Source: Siphonodentalium dalli (taxonomy: Eukaryota; Mollusca; Scaphopoda; Gadilida; Siphonodentaliidae). Taken from it: a stretch of DNA of 64,000 bases. Position 1 is the first letter of the stretch. Each line of letters begins with the position of its first letter. Shown piece after piece: positions 35,909 through 46,820 of the stretch. Made by a program: the position numbers and the translations under genes. The notes below the pieces were generated by a model. That model was not told where the DNA came from, did not search any database, and was given only the letters and a program-made list of their open reading frames with translations. The DNA lies in assembly GCA_032622095.1 (NCBI GenBank), contig CP136061.1, positions 201,614,244-201,678,243 on the forward strand, written 5' to 3'.

Positions 35909-36901
35909 GTCGTCCAACGGTGCACCTACAGCCAAATCAAGGCTACTACACAGAACTACATACAGATATAACAAATCGTTGATAGGTCGTAGCGTTTCGT
36001 CCTGCATATGAGGTCTATATACATTATACAAACTCCAGGCATGTTAATACTAAACGAATATCCGGATAGCTGCACGCATACGAACGACAGCATTCACGTG
36101 CGTGTGATCAAGGCATCGCGTTATCATTATTCACTTTTTTGATATCGCAAATCTGAATGCTGAGATGGATGTTCAATTAATTTCAATTGAAATACATTCA
36201 TAATAGATATGTACACAATATTTCGAATATGTTATGGATTCATATTTCAGATGACATTCGCAGTCCAATTGATCAGTCTCAGATACACATAAAAACACTC
36301 GAAAACTCATCAGAACTCCTTAAGTGCTACGCATATTTACTGCACAGAAGATCGGTGTTTGGTGACATCTTCGTCTGCGACGTTAACATCTTTCTGCGCC
36401 GACAGTGGTCCCTCCATGTCGCGCGGATATTGAGAACGACACTGATTTTTTAAATTGTGTTCAATCCTATATATGCTTCATTGACAGATTCAACTATATA
36501 CCGGCATTTGTTTTTGGCAGCGTGGAAGTCCAGGAACTATACTAGTGGTGGATGTTCTCGAAAAATTTTAGTGAGAAAAAGCAAAAACACTATTGAAAAA
36601 ATTCGCAAAAAAATATTAAATGGTTTGATCTGGGAAAACTGATTGACAGCGGGTGGATAAATACTCCTGCTTCATATGGACATGCACATACGTTGTTTGT
36701 TGTCTGTTTTACGATGAGAAACAAACATATCCCCATATCATATACGTGCAAATGAATTTCCCATTTTCTCGGGTTTGGCGATACCCTCGATCGGGTTTGG
36801 CGATACCATGTACACGGGGGTGATGAATGGCATATGACCGAACAACGACACGAGTCTAAGATTACTGCAAAACTCCATATATATAACACATAGATATGTG
36901 T

Positions 36902-37487
36902 ATACCTTACTCGTATTTAAATTCGCGCAGTACTGTTTTTCTTTCAGTTTTGAATTCGCGCACTTTAAATTCGCGTACCTAGCTGCGCGAATTCAAAACT
37001 GACAAACTCGTAATATTTCCGTGACAGTTTCGTATATCTTGGCGCTGATGACAGTTTCGGTTCTTAGTCATTGCTGGAGACAGTATATGCCTATATATAT
37101 GGGTATATTAAACACTATCACGGCGGATTTACATCGTTTTGACAATAAGCTAGTTACTACATACATCATAATTTTGTGGCGACCTGGAATATTATTATTT
37201 CTTATACAAGCATCTCAACAACGTCTATGTTACCTTGAATTGGCGCTTGACATTATGAGCAATGGTCTTGATATATAGCGGTTGGCCGAATGTAAATATA
37301 TGCATACATGTATAGTCGTAATCGTCTATGGAACTGTTCATAATATATGTAAACTCAGCAACATAGCCCTATGGACTGTGGTTTAGATTAAACTTGGGGA
37401 GTCATACTATTTTTCGCTGTTTTAAATTCAAGCACCGATGGGTGTGCGAAAAATTGTACTGTGCGAATTTAAATACGAGTAAGGTAT
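36902..37487. mobile_element. MITE with 31-bp inverted ends and internal hairpin
   Basis: 'ATACCTTACTCGTATTTAAA' at 36902 and its complement ending at 37487 pair over ~31 bp with one mismatch. Just inside the left end is a second hairpin (36945-37000, 'CAGTTTTGAATTCGCGCA' and complement). The ~430 bp centre is non-coding. Target duplication not resolved. Confidence 0.8.
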
Positions 37488-37614
37488 CTTCAAGTTTTTC
37501 TGTCGGTAAATTTAAAAATGCTCGGTCGACAAGCGGAGTAACTCACAACGGAATCGGCGTTTGCTCGGGACGGAATGACTTTTCGAGGAACAGATCCCCC
37601 ACAGTGGCGAGACT

Positions 37615-39830
37615 ACGGTGAAACGTTATATGAATGCGAGGTTATTGGAAACGCCATATGAATGTGAAGTTTCTGGAATATTGCGCCATATTGATGTGAA
37701 GTTACTAAAATAGTATGCCATATGGGTGTGCATGAGGTTACTGGAAAACACCGTGTTAGTGAGCGATTACTGTGCAGTGTCATATTAATGCAAGGTTTGT
37801 GGAAACAGCAATTGTATTCGATGCTACTGTTAAACGCCATATGTTACTGTTAAACGCCATATGTGCATGTGCGTGTGTTTACTATATAGAACTGGAATCA
37901 GTGGAATGCCAATATGAATATAAGATTACTTTGAAACGACATATGAATTTAAAGCTATTGATAAATGCGATACGAATGCGAGACTACTGGAAACGGCATA
38001 TGAGTGTATGATTACTGTGAAACGCCATATGTGGATGTGATGTTACTGGAAAATTAGGCCATATGGATGTGAGGTTAATGGAAAGCACAATATAAATGCG
38101 TGATTACTGTGAAACGCCATATGAATTCCGACTTACCCCAAAACGCCATAGGAATCTCAGGTTACTGCAAAACTCCATATGATACATGCATATGGATGCG
38201 AGACCACCGCGAAACGCCATAAGAGAAAATGCTCTATGACTGAAGTTACTGAAATATTACCCCATATGGATGTGAGCTTATTGGAAAACATCATGCTAAT
38301 GTGAGATTAATGTGAAACTCCATATGAATGTATGATAACTTTGAAACACCATACTTATTTTATGCTACTGGACCATTAGACCATATGGATGTGAGCCATA
38401 TGAATTCCAATTAAATTACCTGAGGTTACTACAAAACTCCATAGAACACATATGGATGTTAGACTACTGCGAAATGAAACAAGAATGCGACATTATTAGA
38501 AAATGCCATATGAATGTGAAGTTTAAAGGGGGACTGTGCCCAAAATCCGGCCATTTATTGGACCATTTCCTTTTATACTCAACAGAATATATGCAACAAA
38601 TGAAGGAATTTGAGCCATTGATGACAGCAAAATACACTCATGTGCTCTATGAACGATGCAAACAACATGGTAATTATAACGAAAATTTATTTATTACTCC
38701 AGTCATAAATTCATTTTCGTTATAAATACCATGTTGTTTCAACTTGTTTGCATATGCATAGAGCACACGAGTGTATTTTGCACTGATCCATTGCTCAAAT
38801 GCAATCATTTGTTGCATATATTCTGTTGAGAATAAAAGGAGATTGCCCCATAAATTGCCGGATTTAGTGTACAGTACCCCTTGAATACTGAAAAATGACG
38901 CCATAAATGGATGTGGTGTAATTGGAAAACACCGTATTAATGTGAGAAACGGATTATGAATGTGAACTTATTGGATACGACAAAAGATAAAGTTACTGAA
39001 TGCCCTATTCATGAGAAGTGCAAAATTACGACACTTGGATGATAGGTTAATGGAAAACAACATATTAATGTGAGATGGTGAAAAAAACGACCGAAAGTTC
39101 CCATATGAATGTATGATTACTGTGGAACGAAATGTACCTGTGCTGTTACTGGAATTGTATACGCCATATGGATGTGAGGTTACTGTGAAAAGCCATGCGA
39201 AGTTACGTAATCATACGCCATATATAGGAATATGAGGTTACTGGAAAATTAAATACCGGTATAATACATATGAAGGTGAGACTACATGGAAACGTCATAT
39301 ATACATGTCAAATTATTAGAACATGCCATATATATGTGAAGTTACTGGAAATAACGCCATATGTATGTTAGGTTATTGTAAAACGCCGTATTAATGTGAG
39401 ATTAGTGTAAAACGTCATACTAGTATGAATGCGAGGTTAGTGGAAACGGCATATGAATTTGATGCTAAAATTAAACGCCATCAGATGCGAGGTTATAGGG
39501 GAACGCCATATAAATGCGAACTTATTGGCTCGACATTTAAGAATTTGAAGCTTCTGGTAAATGCCATACGCATGTGAGGTTTACAGGATAATACATTATG
39601 CGAGACTATCGTGAAACGTCAATTGAACGCGGAGATATTGGAAACGCCATGTGATCGCGAGGTTACCGAACTATTACTGTAGATAGATGTATAAGGTTAT
39701 TAAAATACCCTATAAAGTCAATCCAAAATTACGACATATTAATTTTAGGTTATTGGAAAACACCCTATTAATGTGATATTAGTGTAAAAACGGCATATGA
39801 AATTGAAATTACGCGAAGATGAAAAAATTG
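37615..39830. repeat. 29-bp satellite array B (degenerate)
   Basis: More than sixty imperfect units around 'AACGCCATATGAATGTGAGG' / 'TTACTGGAAA', more diverged and more variable in length (24-32 bp) than array A. Interrupted by the family 4 MITE at 38527-38881. Short open frames here are translations of the repeat and are not genes. Confidence 0.85.
38527..38881. mobile_element. T2/Kolobok-like MITE, family 4
   Basis: 'AGGGGGACTGTGCCCAAAAT' after TTAA (38523-38526), and the inverted end 'GTACAGTACCCCT' followed by TGAA, one change from TTAA. The arms match 23768-24085; the centre here is a perfect small hairpin ('GGTAATTATAACGAAAAT' with 'ATTTTCGTTATAAATACC'). Confidence 0.85.
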
Positions 39831-41341
39831 TCGTTTACCTAAGTTAATGAGTTATCACTCACTTCGACATACAAATCACAAAGCATTCTGAGCTTCCATC
39901 ACATTCAATATTCCTGCTATATTTCTCAAAACCCACATCACTATTTATACTGTCTACTGTATATAGTATTGTAATATATTCAATATCCCCTTAGAATGAG
40001 GCAATAAAGATATATATTTATTATATGCTAAGCAATCAAATAGTAGTAGTTTTGCAACAGATAAAAACCGTTATCCGTTTTGTAGGATATTGATATCTCA
40101 CTCACATCCATCCACGCTAAAGGTACATTGATTCGCTTCTTGATGGAATACTCTGCTAAAACTCCCTGATTGTTCAGGTTGAAAATGTGTAATATGTGAT
40201 CAATTAATTGTGGCTGTTAAACATGCTATGATGCTTGTCCCTTTATCTCTCAACCAATCTGTCTGAAAAATGGAACTATTTTATATGCACAAGCTCATTA
40301 CCATGGCTGTGTATGGGTATACAAATTTGCACTTTTTACTCTTCTTTCGAGTTGAGACCAACTGAGCAGGGCATATAATAAACAGAACATTTGCACTTTT
40401 TTGGTTGGATATGGTAATTATTCCATTCTGACGACATAAAAAATTAATTTCCACTTGTGGCTCTGAGCCACTCATGGAAATTCATTTATTTTGTCATCAC
40501 TCATGAGATAATTCCCATATCCGGCAAAAAAGTGTAGATATCCTCTGTATATATTTATATCTCAGACAACTAATCGAATATTGGAAGATATACTGGTAGA
40601 TCTCCCAATAATTTCTTGAGATGCATGTACCAGGTATTTATAACTATATAAAGGGAGACTGTACCACAATTTCAATAAATTCCTGGTAACAACAGCGATC
40701 TAATATCGATATTAATATATGAAAAATTTATAATTTGAGTCGAAGATGTCTGCTGAAAACATTCGGTTAACAGCTATCATTAAAATCAACACGCAACTAT
40801 TACCACTAACAAATTAAAGGATTAATATTGTGAAGGATGCGAAAGATCAGACCAATCACACTAGTCTTTTGTGCGAGTCAGCTTACATGTACATTGTAAG
40901 TGTTTTTGTATCAGTCAATTTAACATAATTAAAATTAAATAGTACCATATATCTTCAAATATTCAGAGATATCTTCAAATAATTTGAAGATACATGTGTA
41001 TCTTCAAATCAATCAACTCTTCAAATTGTACATGAGAGTCAGAGGTTGAAATATTGAGGATATGTACTGGTACATACTAGTACATGTATTTAGAAATACA
41101 TGTACATTATATGTACCGGTACCGGTGTATATTCAAACCATTTGAACATATCTTTAAATATTAATAGATTTAGAATAGCCCTGGTGAATATATTATGATT
41201 TGAAGGCATGATGTGATCACTTCTTATCACTTCCCCAGTTACCCTGGCAAAATTGGTAACAATATGTTAAATTTGAACAAAGATAATGCACATGGAATGT
41301 TTACTATAGTTTTAAATTGCACATCTAGATTATACTAGATA
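39831..41341. other. No gene; dispersed repeat and 'TACATGTACCGG' repeats
   Basis: 40680-40815 resembles 17030-17160 ('AATTTGAGTCGAAGATGT' shared). 40960-41130 is rich in short palindromes such as 'ATGTACCGGTACCGGTGTA' and 'ATCTTCAAAT' repeats. This is the 3' flank of the ALG10 gene; no convincing AATAAA was seen near its stop on the minus strand. Confidence 0.5.
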
Positions 41342-42745
41342 TCACCACATAAACCTCTGCCAGTCATCAATGTCTTGCCATTTGAATGGTCTTTGTGTAA
41401 ACAGATAAAGAGTTACAATATTAATGACAATATAGAGCATCATTTCAGCTAACAGAGCTTTTGTTGAATGAATTTGAATGTTCAGTCTGAATATCAGATA
41501 TGCTGTAATGAAATATCTGAACTCAAGCAGTCTTTGTGGCATAGTTGAAGCAAAAAGGCATATCATAAAAGAAAGTCTCCAAAATATATTCATTTGCTTC
41601 AGCATCATCACAATACTCCAGCAGGCAAAATAATATAAAGGAATAAGCATATATTTAACATACTCATGTCTGCGGAAAATCTTGTGCCACACATAGAATG
41701 TATAATGTCGGTTATCAGCCAATAAAAATTCATGAACAAATGTCAATTCCTTAATCACATAAAATGAGATGAACATAAATACTAAGGTCTTCATGATGTG
41801 TGTTCTGCAGTATTTCGAAAAGTCTTTAAACTTCCGTAGTGAAATCAGATGTGGAGCCGCAAAGAATAAAGTGAAGGCACTGAAATAGAAAACCTGCGGT
41901 ATGTGCAAACAAGTCTGGTGATTGGATTTATCTCCAACAACGATGCTTCCATTCATATGGACGAATACAACAAATCCCATTGCTGCAACAGAGTACCAGC
42001 ATACAGTGTCAAATACTGTCAACATAAGGTTGAACACTTTGTCTTGGTTATGAATTAAACCATGATTTAGCATGCGGAATGTAGTCTTGATGATCTGAAT
42101 ATCTGGTACTCTGTCCAAATTTAAACTTTGTTTCTCTGACTTCAAGTATTCTATGAGATCTTTTCCAACTGCCACTCCACAAATGAATAATATCCACACA
42201 ATACTCGTTTGTCTAAACATCACAGCAATGACACCTAAACATGATGCCATGAAATGGTTGCCTTGGAGGTTATGCAGGTACATTAGTAGAATGAAGAATG
42301 TGGCGCCTTGGTCCGTATAGTACAATGATGAAAAGAAAAACAAAAGTGGGAAAAAACTGAGTGTAAAAGCTGTGAGTGCCGCATCAATTTCGCTGACTTT
42401 CTTGAAAAGTTTAATTGTCATCACCAAGTTGTAAATTGTGTAACAGTTACCACACGAAAACATGATATTTATGCATCGCAGTAATAACGGAGAGCAGACA
42501 TCACTCATATCAAGTCTAAAAAGTGCTGATATAGGCTTCAGAATTCCAACACTCAGCACATAAAGACCAGGCAATGTTGTTATCTTGGAATCCCAGGCAG
42601 TAAAATTTCCAGAACAATACATCTGAACTTGAGGGATATGGAAAATTTCATCCATATATGGTGTAGGCTGAGCATTATGAACAATCACCAGAAAAACTAA
42701 AGCGAGAGTCAAATGTGCCAAAATAGCGACAACAAGAAAAAACAT
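41342..42745 (-). CDS. ALG10: Dol-P-Glc:Glc2Man9GlcNAc2-PP-dolichol alpha-1,2-glucosyltransferase (ALG10)
   Basis: Intact single-exon gene of 467 codons from the ATG at 42745-42743 to TGA at 41344-41342. The frame is open ~10 codons further upstream without an ATG, so this start is preferred. It adds the third, terminal glucose to the lipid-linked oligosaccharide in the ER lumen, which is needed for efficient N-glycan transfer. Visible evidence: a hydrophobic N-terminal helix, then the family signature 'PYMDEIFHIPQVQMYC' (residues ~29-44, with the acidic D-E pair in the luminal loop) and 'WDSKITTLPGLY' (51-62). About ten further membrane segments follow, and the C-terminus is 'FKWQDIDDWQRFMW'. 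Length matches human ALG10 (about 473). No frameshift or truncation. The single-exon structure could be native or an old retrocopy; no poly(A) tail or duplication was seen. Confidence 0.95.
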   Translation of the reverse strand: MFFLVVAILAHLTLALVFLVIVHNAQPTPYMDEIFHIPQVQMYCSGNFTAWDSKITTLPGLYVLSVGILKPISALFRLDMSDVCSPLLLRCINIMFSCGNCYTIYNLVMTIKLFKKVSEIDAALTAFTLSFFPLLFFFSSLYYTDQGATFFILLMYLHNLQGNHFMASCLGVIAVMFRQTSIVWILFICGVAVGKDLIEYLKSEKQSLNLDRVPDIQIIKTTFRMLNHGLIHNQDKVFNLMLTVFDTVCWYSVAAMGFVVFVHMNGSIVVGDKSNHQTCLHIPQVFYFSAFTLFFAAPHLISLRKFKDFSKYCRTHIMKTLVFMFISFYVIKELTFVHEFLLADNRHYTFYVWHKIFRRHEYVKYMLIPLYYFACWSIVMMLKQMNIFWRLSFMICLFASTMPQRLLEFRYFITAYLIFRLNIQIHSTKALLAEMMLYIVINIVTLYLFTQRPFKWQDIDDWQRFMW

Positions 42746-43087
42746 GATTTTGATGAAATCGGCGACAGCATACAAGTCTGTTGTTCTTTGTTCTCACCGA
42801 CACGTCACGCTTTGAAATTGTCTGAAAATTATTGGTCTCTATTACGATCACCTTAAATGGACGTTGGTGAATAACATAGTCCGTTTGTAATGGGTATCGA
42901 CATAAGTAAACTGGAATGAAGTAGAGAGTATCAGTAATTGCAGTGTTAATACCTGAGCGAACACAGTACATGGGTTCTTATTCAACGGATAGTGAATAGC
43001 GGAAGTCAACAACAACAACAACTAGTGGTCATATAATATGTCAATGAGTGCGTTGCGTAGACCCTCAATATTGATTTGATACAATCG
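42746..43087. other. 5' flank of ALG10
   Basis: Sequence upstream of the ALG10 start on the minus strand. No TATA box or recognised promoter motif was identified; 'ACAACAACAACAAC' microsatellite at about 43008-43021. No other gene seen. Confidence 0.35.
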
Positions 43088-43557
43088 AATTGCTTAAGCA
43101 CATATATTTGCGCTCAAGCACAACAACTATTTGAGCTTAATCGTAAATATTTATGCTTAAGCTCAAATATTTGCGATTAAGCTCAAATATGTACATTTCA
43201 TTCCCCATCAATATAGATATTCCCTCAAAAATAAAATAGGCTTCCCCATGTTTGAACTTCTAATGCCACTATCAACAGGGTGTTAGGTAATGGTTTTTAA
43301 TATCCTGGTTTGCTCTTTTAAAGTGCAAATAATTGGTCTTAAGTGCATATAATTGTGCTTAAGACTAATAATTTTGAATAAGCGCAAATAATTGTGCTTA
43401 AGCATAAATCGATTATTTATGCTTATGCTTAATTATATTATTTGCGCTTAAGTACAATATTAAGCTTAATAATACAGTTAAGCGAAAATAATTGTGCTTA
43501 ATCATAAATAATTGCGCTTAAACACATATAATTATTAAACGTGAATTCAGCCTCCCA
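43088..43557. mobile_element. Family F element copy 2 (left end lost)
   Basis: Two blocks of degenerate 'ATTTGCGCTTAAGCACAAA' palindromes (43088-43190 and 43310-43530) around a ~110 bp core. The right end is 'AATTCAGCCTCCCA' followed by TA. The left terminal sequence is missing. Confidence 0.7.
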
Positions 43558-44279
43558 TAATTCTCACATGTTGATATTTGTTCTTAATAACTTTCATACC
43601 GAATGCCTTGGCAAGCGGGATCACCAGACCCGGGGACATGCAACCGGGCCCGGCGGGTCGGATCATTGTAAGGTTCCTATTATTAAACACACGTTACTTA
43701 CTCGTTTTATTGATATCTTCCTATAGCAAGTTTTATATAGATTCATGGGCATTAAATAATAAATATGAATCGAAGCATGCAACTGATCGAAGACCCCTGT
43801 CCGAAAACGCTTAGAAATATCAAATTAATACTTATTTTATTTCGATTGTTCTCGTAGGCGTACATCAAATACATACAATAAAATTTCTACATGTTATGTC
43901 TCGCGGGAACGTTCGGAGCATAGCAAGCAGGAGAACTCTACAGCTTATTTGTGTTTGACTTTGTTATTTTTTTGAAAGTAACATAGGGAATTTATTCCAA
44001 GCAAAATGGTGAACCAGATGTGAAGTTTACGACATAAAGTCATATGGAGTTACTACATATATGTGCACACATTCAATCCGTGTCGAAGTTTTAATTCAGC
44101 GATTGTCATTTAACCCTTTCTTTATTGAATGGATTCTCCCATTCAGTTGTAGAAGTATACATTGGCATGCTATATTATTCATTTAGAGAGATGTTCAGGT
44201 AATAAAAGCTGACGACAGACAGAACAAGAGCCCCACCATGCAGGCGTGGCTTAATACACCCGTTTGCAAATTAAATAGT

Positions 44280-44625
44280 TATCATCTTTCAATTACTATA
44301 AAAACAATTGGCTACCCGGTACAAAACCCCAATTCGAATTTGACCTGTATTGTGAGGTAATAAAATAACATACAAAATACGAGTCCAATAGAATAACGCA
44401 AAATATCACATGGAAAGCAAGAATATGGACAATTTCTAAGTCGAAAAGGCTCTCAACTCCGGACAAATCATCGAACCAAACCCAAATTCGACATTGACCT
44501 GTATTTTGGTATGAATGGGCCACATACCAAGTTTAGTTATGATCAAATAATCCAAACTTAAGTTATCATCTGGGAACCAAAATGTTGACGTAAAAATTGC
44601 TATGACTGAGCATACGGACAGACTG
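44280..44625. repeat. 'GGTTCCGATCAG'-type dispersed repeat units, degenerate
   Basis: Two diverged ~130 bp units ('AATTTGACCTGTATTGTGAG', 'GACATTGACCTGTATTTTGG', 'ACATACCAAGTTTAGTTATG') related to the middle of element S copy 2 (31520-31900). Its characteristic hairpin ends are not present. Non-coding. Confidence 0.5.
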
Positions 44626-44704
44626 ATTTAATACATAAAACACACACGGGCCTATAACAACAAATAATACAAGAGCAGAATTATTCATACCGGTATTTAT
44701 TGGT

Positions 44705-44766
44705 GGGAAATGTTCATATAATAAGTTCAACGTAACGTTTGTTGAACTTATTATGTGACCATTTCC
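44705..44766. repeat. Hairpin, 27-bp arms
   Basis: 'CATATAATAAGTTCAAC' pairs with 'GTTGAACTTATTATGTG', and outer bases 'GGAAATG' with 'CATTTCC'. A related single motif ('CATCTAATAAGTTCAACAAA') is at 58626. Probably a small MITE. Confidence 0.7.
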
Positions 44767-44904
44767 TAAGGGAACTACTCTCGTCAATGAGTATATTTAG
44801 TGTAGAAAGGGTTAATCCAAATGAGATAAATAATCAAATTTAAAAGGGAGGTCAGGTTATCCAACTGATAAATTTTTAATAGGTGCAAAACACGGAAGTT
44901 CATG

Positions 44905-45329
44905 AGCCATTTAATTTGCGAGTCACTGGTTATTTTGTTATAGTGCCGTGATATACGGTTTTAAAATACTATAATTCATCACAATTTGGAACGTCTGTGT
45001 ATCAGAAGGTGACAAAAGGGTAATAGAAAATAACTGAAATCATAAAAACATTTCCCCATTTAGATGGCTCCCAGAATGGAACAGAATTAAAACTATAGTT
45101 TATTAAATATATAGAGTTATTCCCCTTCCATTGAAAATAGTATACTTTGCGCAGAAACTTGAGCATAGAACAGGCGTCGGTGTGTCAACAAAAACAACAT
45201 GTTTACAGTTTGTTGTTACATCGAATAAGTTGAAAATACAATGTTTTGGAGCTTCCTGTTGCAAATGGTATATAATATCATATGGCATATATTTTATATA
45301 ATGCGATCTGGGGGTTCGAAAGTGGGCCT
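44905..45329. mobile_element. T2/Kolobok-like MITE, family 3
   Basis: The right end 'GGGGGTTCGAAAGTGGGCCT' is followed by TTAA (45330-45333); the left end is eroded ('AGCCATTTAATTTGCGAGTC'). The internal 'CTATAATTCATCACAATTTG' and 'TCCCAGAATGGAACAGAATT' match 52231-52896. Confidence 0.75.
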
Positions 45330-45639
45330 TTAATTACAGCAAGTATATCCATTAAAAGTCATAAAATTTAACCCGCGAATGAGCAAGGTGAATTTGTCCA
45401 CTAACACAATAAATTAAAAAAATTTGGAACTTTTCATGGAAGTACAACACCTACCTAAACTACTTTTGAAAATTCATTACAAAATTCAAAAATAAAAACT
45501 TTTTGTGAAGTTTATGACACCAATTCCCATACATGCCAATGTGTATGGTTAATCTTTTAGTCCAGATCATATATATCGGTATATTAATGATGTGGGTAAC
45601 ATCCACTAGTAATGTTCCATGCATGTATGTTAACCCTTC

Positions 45640-45860
45640 CATCATGCCATGATTGGAGCTTCCTGAAATTTTGCAAAAATCCATAGGGAGCCTCGCATGT
45701 ATAAGATAATGCATTGCCTAGCAATATTTACCTTCACCTTGTAAGCCAGTGCATTATATTATACGTGAGGCTCCTATGGGAGACTCACATATACATGTAA
45801 ATTGTAATAGAATGCATTGTCATATGATCTTTAATGCTTCACCAGCGCAACTCCCATCAT
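45640..45860. repeat. 'TATAAGAGAATGCA' foldback repeat (copy 1 of 3)
   Basis: 'CCATAGGGAGCCTCGCATGT' and 'GAGGCTCCTATGGGAGACTC' are inverted around 'ACCTTGTAAGCCAGTGCAT'. The left flank has 'GAGCTTCCTGAAATTTTGCA' and the right ends in 'AAAGGGTTAA'. Related copies: 54690-54870 and 63480-63730. Confidence 0.65.
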
Positions 45861-45878
45861 AAACCCATCATAAAAGGG

Positions 45879-45958
45879 TTAACACGTTGACTGCCGACCA
45901 CGAGTTATCTCGTACATTTTGCATGTAATTGAATGGGGGTCGGCAGTCAACGTGTTAA
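45879..45958. mobile_element. 80-bp piggyBac-like MITE
   Basis: 'TTAACACGTTGACTGCCGAC' and its exact complement ending '...GTGTTAA' form 21-bp perfect inverted repeats around a 38-bp centre. TTAA at both ends suggests a TTAA-targeting element; the end resembles piggyBac-type termini (TTAA-C-x-C). Assignment is inferred. Confidence 0.75.
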
Positions 45959-46058
45959 CAAGCTAAAATAAAAAAAAATTAAAAAAGGAGAGTTCTTTAG
46001 CGAAAAAAATGGCGAACATAAAGGAAAGAGCATGCATGTATACTGTACTTTAGCCATT

Positions 46059-46784
46059 TTATTTTTGTGTCATATACAAGAAATTTACAGGCTGTATTTG
46101 TGTTGTGTTATTACTGGCCACATTGGATGTAGCCCTATTTGCAGAAAATTCAGACAGATCAGTCTTATTTTCAGAATGACATGATTTTTTATGCATTAGT
46201 AAGCCACCCGATTTCATGTATGATATCCCACAAGTTTCACAAGTCCAAGGTCGAACAACTGAATTGACTGGACAATCATCAGAGCCAGAATATTTGTATT
46301 TCTTTGTGGGACATTGAATGCTGCAGCTCTTTTTGTGCCATTCAAGTTCAGTCAATTCTGAGAACTGCTTCCTGCATATGTCACATTTGAAATGGTTCCT
46401 CTTGTGCGAAGTCAGTTCATTTGAGTAACCAAACATTTTTCCACAAATATCACACCTGTATTTCCACTCTTCTAAAGATTTAATGGGTGTGTCAGAAGTA
46501 GGTTTGCCAGATGAGCTGGACAAACAGTTACCACTACACTTTTCAGGATGATAACGGTGATTGTTGATGTGGGTTTTAAGGTGGGTACGGAGGAACTTTG
46601 AACTACCAAACGGCCTCTTACATAGTTCACAACGCCAAAAGGGCCCATCACGATTATGGCTCTTTTTGTGCCAAATTAGGTCTAGTGTTTCCATGAATAT
46701 TTCATCACATCCATATACATCACAACAATATTTGAATTCTGGAGTTGTAGAAGTTTTCTTGCTGGTTTTCTTGCAGATTTCCAT
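46059..46784 (-). CDS. C2H2 zinc-finger protein, C-terminal part
   Basis: 241 codons from ATG (46784) to TAA (46059-46061). There are five zinc-finger-like modules: CDVYGC...HKKSH (C-x4-C variant), 'CELCKRPFGSSKFLRTH', 'CDICGKMFGYSNELTSHK', 'CDICRKQFSELTELEWHK' (last ligand Cys) and 'CETCGISYMKSGGLLMHK'. It probably binds DNA in the nucleus. It is in the same frame as the zinc-finger frame at 46821-47240, with only a TGA and 12 open codons between, so both are most likely one gene. A minus-strand AATAAA overlaps the stop codon (plus-strand TTTATT at 46058-46063). Individual targets cannot be inferred. Confidence 0.75.
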   Translation of the reverse strand: MEICKKTSKKTSTTPEFKYCCDVYGCDEIFMETLDLIWHKKSHNRDGPFWRCELCKRPFGSSKFLRTHLKTHINNHRYHPEKCSGNCLSSSSGKPTSDTPIKSLEEWKYRCDICGKMFGYSNELTSHKRNHFKCDICRKQFSELTELEWHKKSCSIQCPTKKYKYSGSDDCPVNSVVRPWTCETCGISYMKSGGLLMHKKSCHSENKTDLSEFSANRATSNVASNNTTQIQPVNFLYMTQK

Positions 46785-46820
46785 GCTTTTTTTCTTGTGA
46801 GTTCCCTGGTTTACTTTCAG

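Larger units (their letters stand above)
34034..35965 (+). mobile_element. Internally deleted non-LTR retrotransposon (LINE, CR1/jockey-like)
   Basis: The 5' region starts with 'GCATGCGCAAGATGGCGCAC', a YY1-like site of the kind found at LINE promoters, followed by ~400 bp of leader. ORF1 begins near 34451 and fuses in frame to the C-terminal half of a reverse transcriptase, ending at 35908. The endonuclease and the first part of the RT are missing. The 3' tail (35909-35965) has no poly(A). It lies exactly between the foldback arms. Confidence 0.75.
30690..36835. mobile_element. 6.1 kb foldback element carrying a LINE fragment
   Basis: The left arm (30690-31034 plus 32049-32520) and right arm (35966-36835) are close inverted copies. 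'GTGTACGTGGTATCGCCAAA' on the left meets its complement near 36800, and 'GAAACGCTACGACGTATCAA' meets 'TTGATAGGTCGTAGCGTTTC'. The left arm is split by element S (31035-32048), absent from the right arm. The interior holds a smaller foldback (32521-34033) and a deleted LINE (34034-35965). Satellite scraps on both sides show the whole unit sits in 29-bp satellite. Foldback class unknown. Confidence 0.8.

Noticed and set aside
37615-39830. Regularly spaced repeats resembling a CRISPR array
   Set aside because: The units are contiguous and degenerate, with no unique spacers, in an animal genome.
42773-42775. Upstream TTG start for ALG10
   Set aside because: Animal genes start at ATG; the ATG at 42745 leaves the signature motif and a normal family length.
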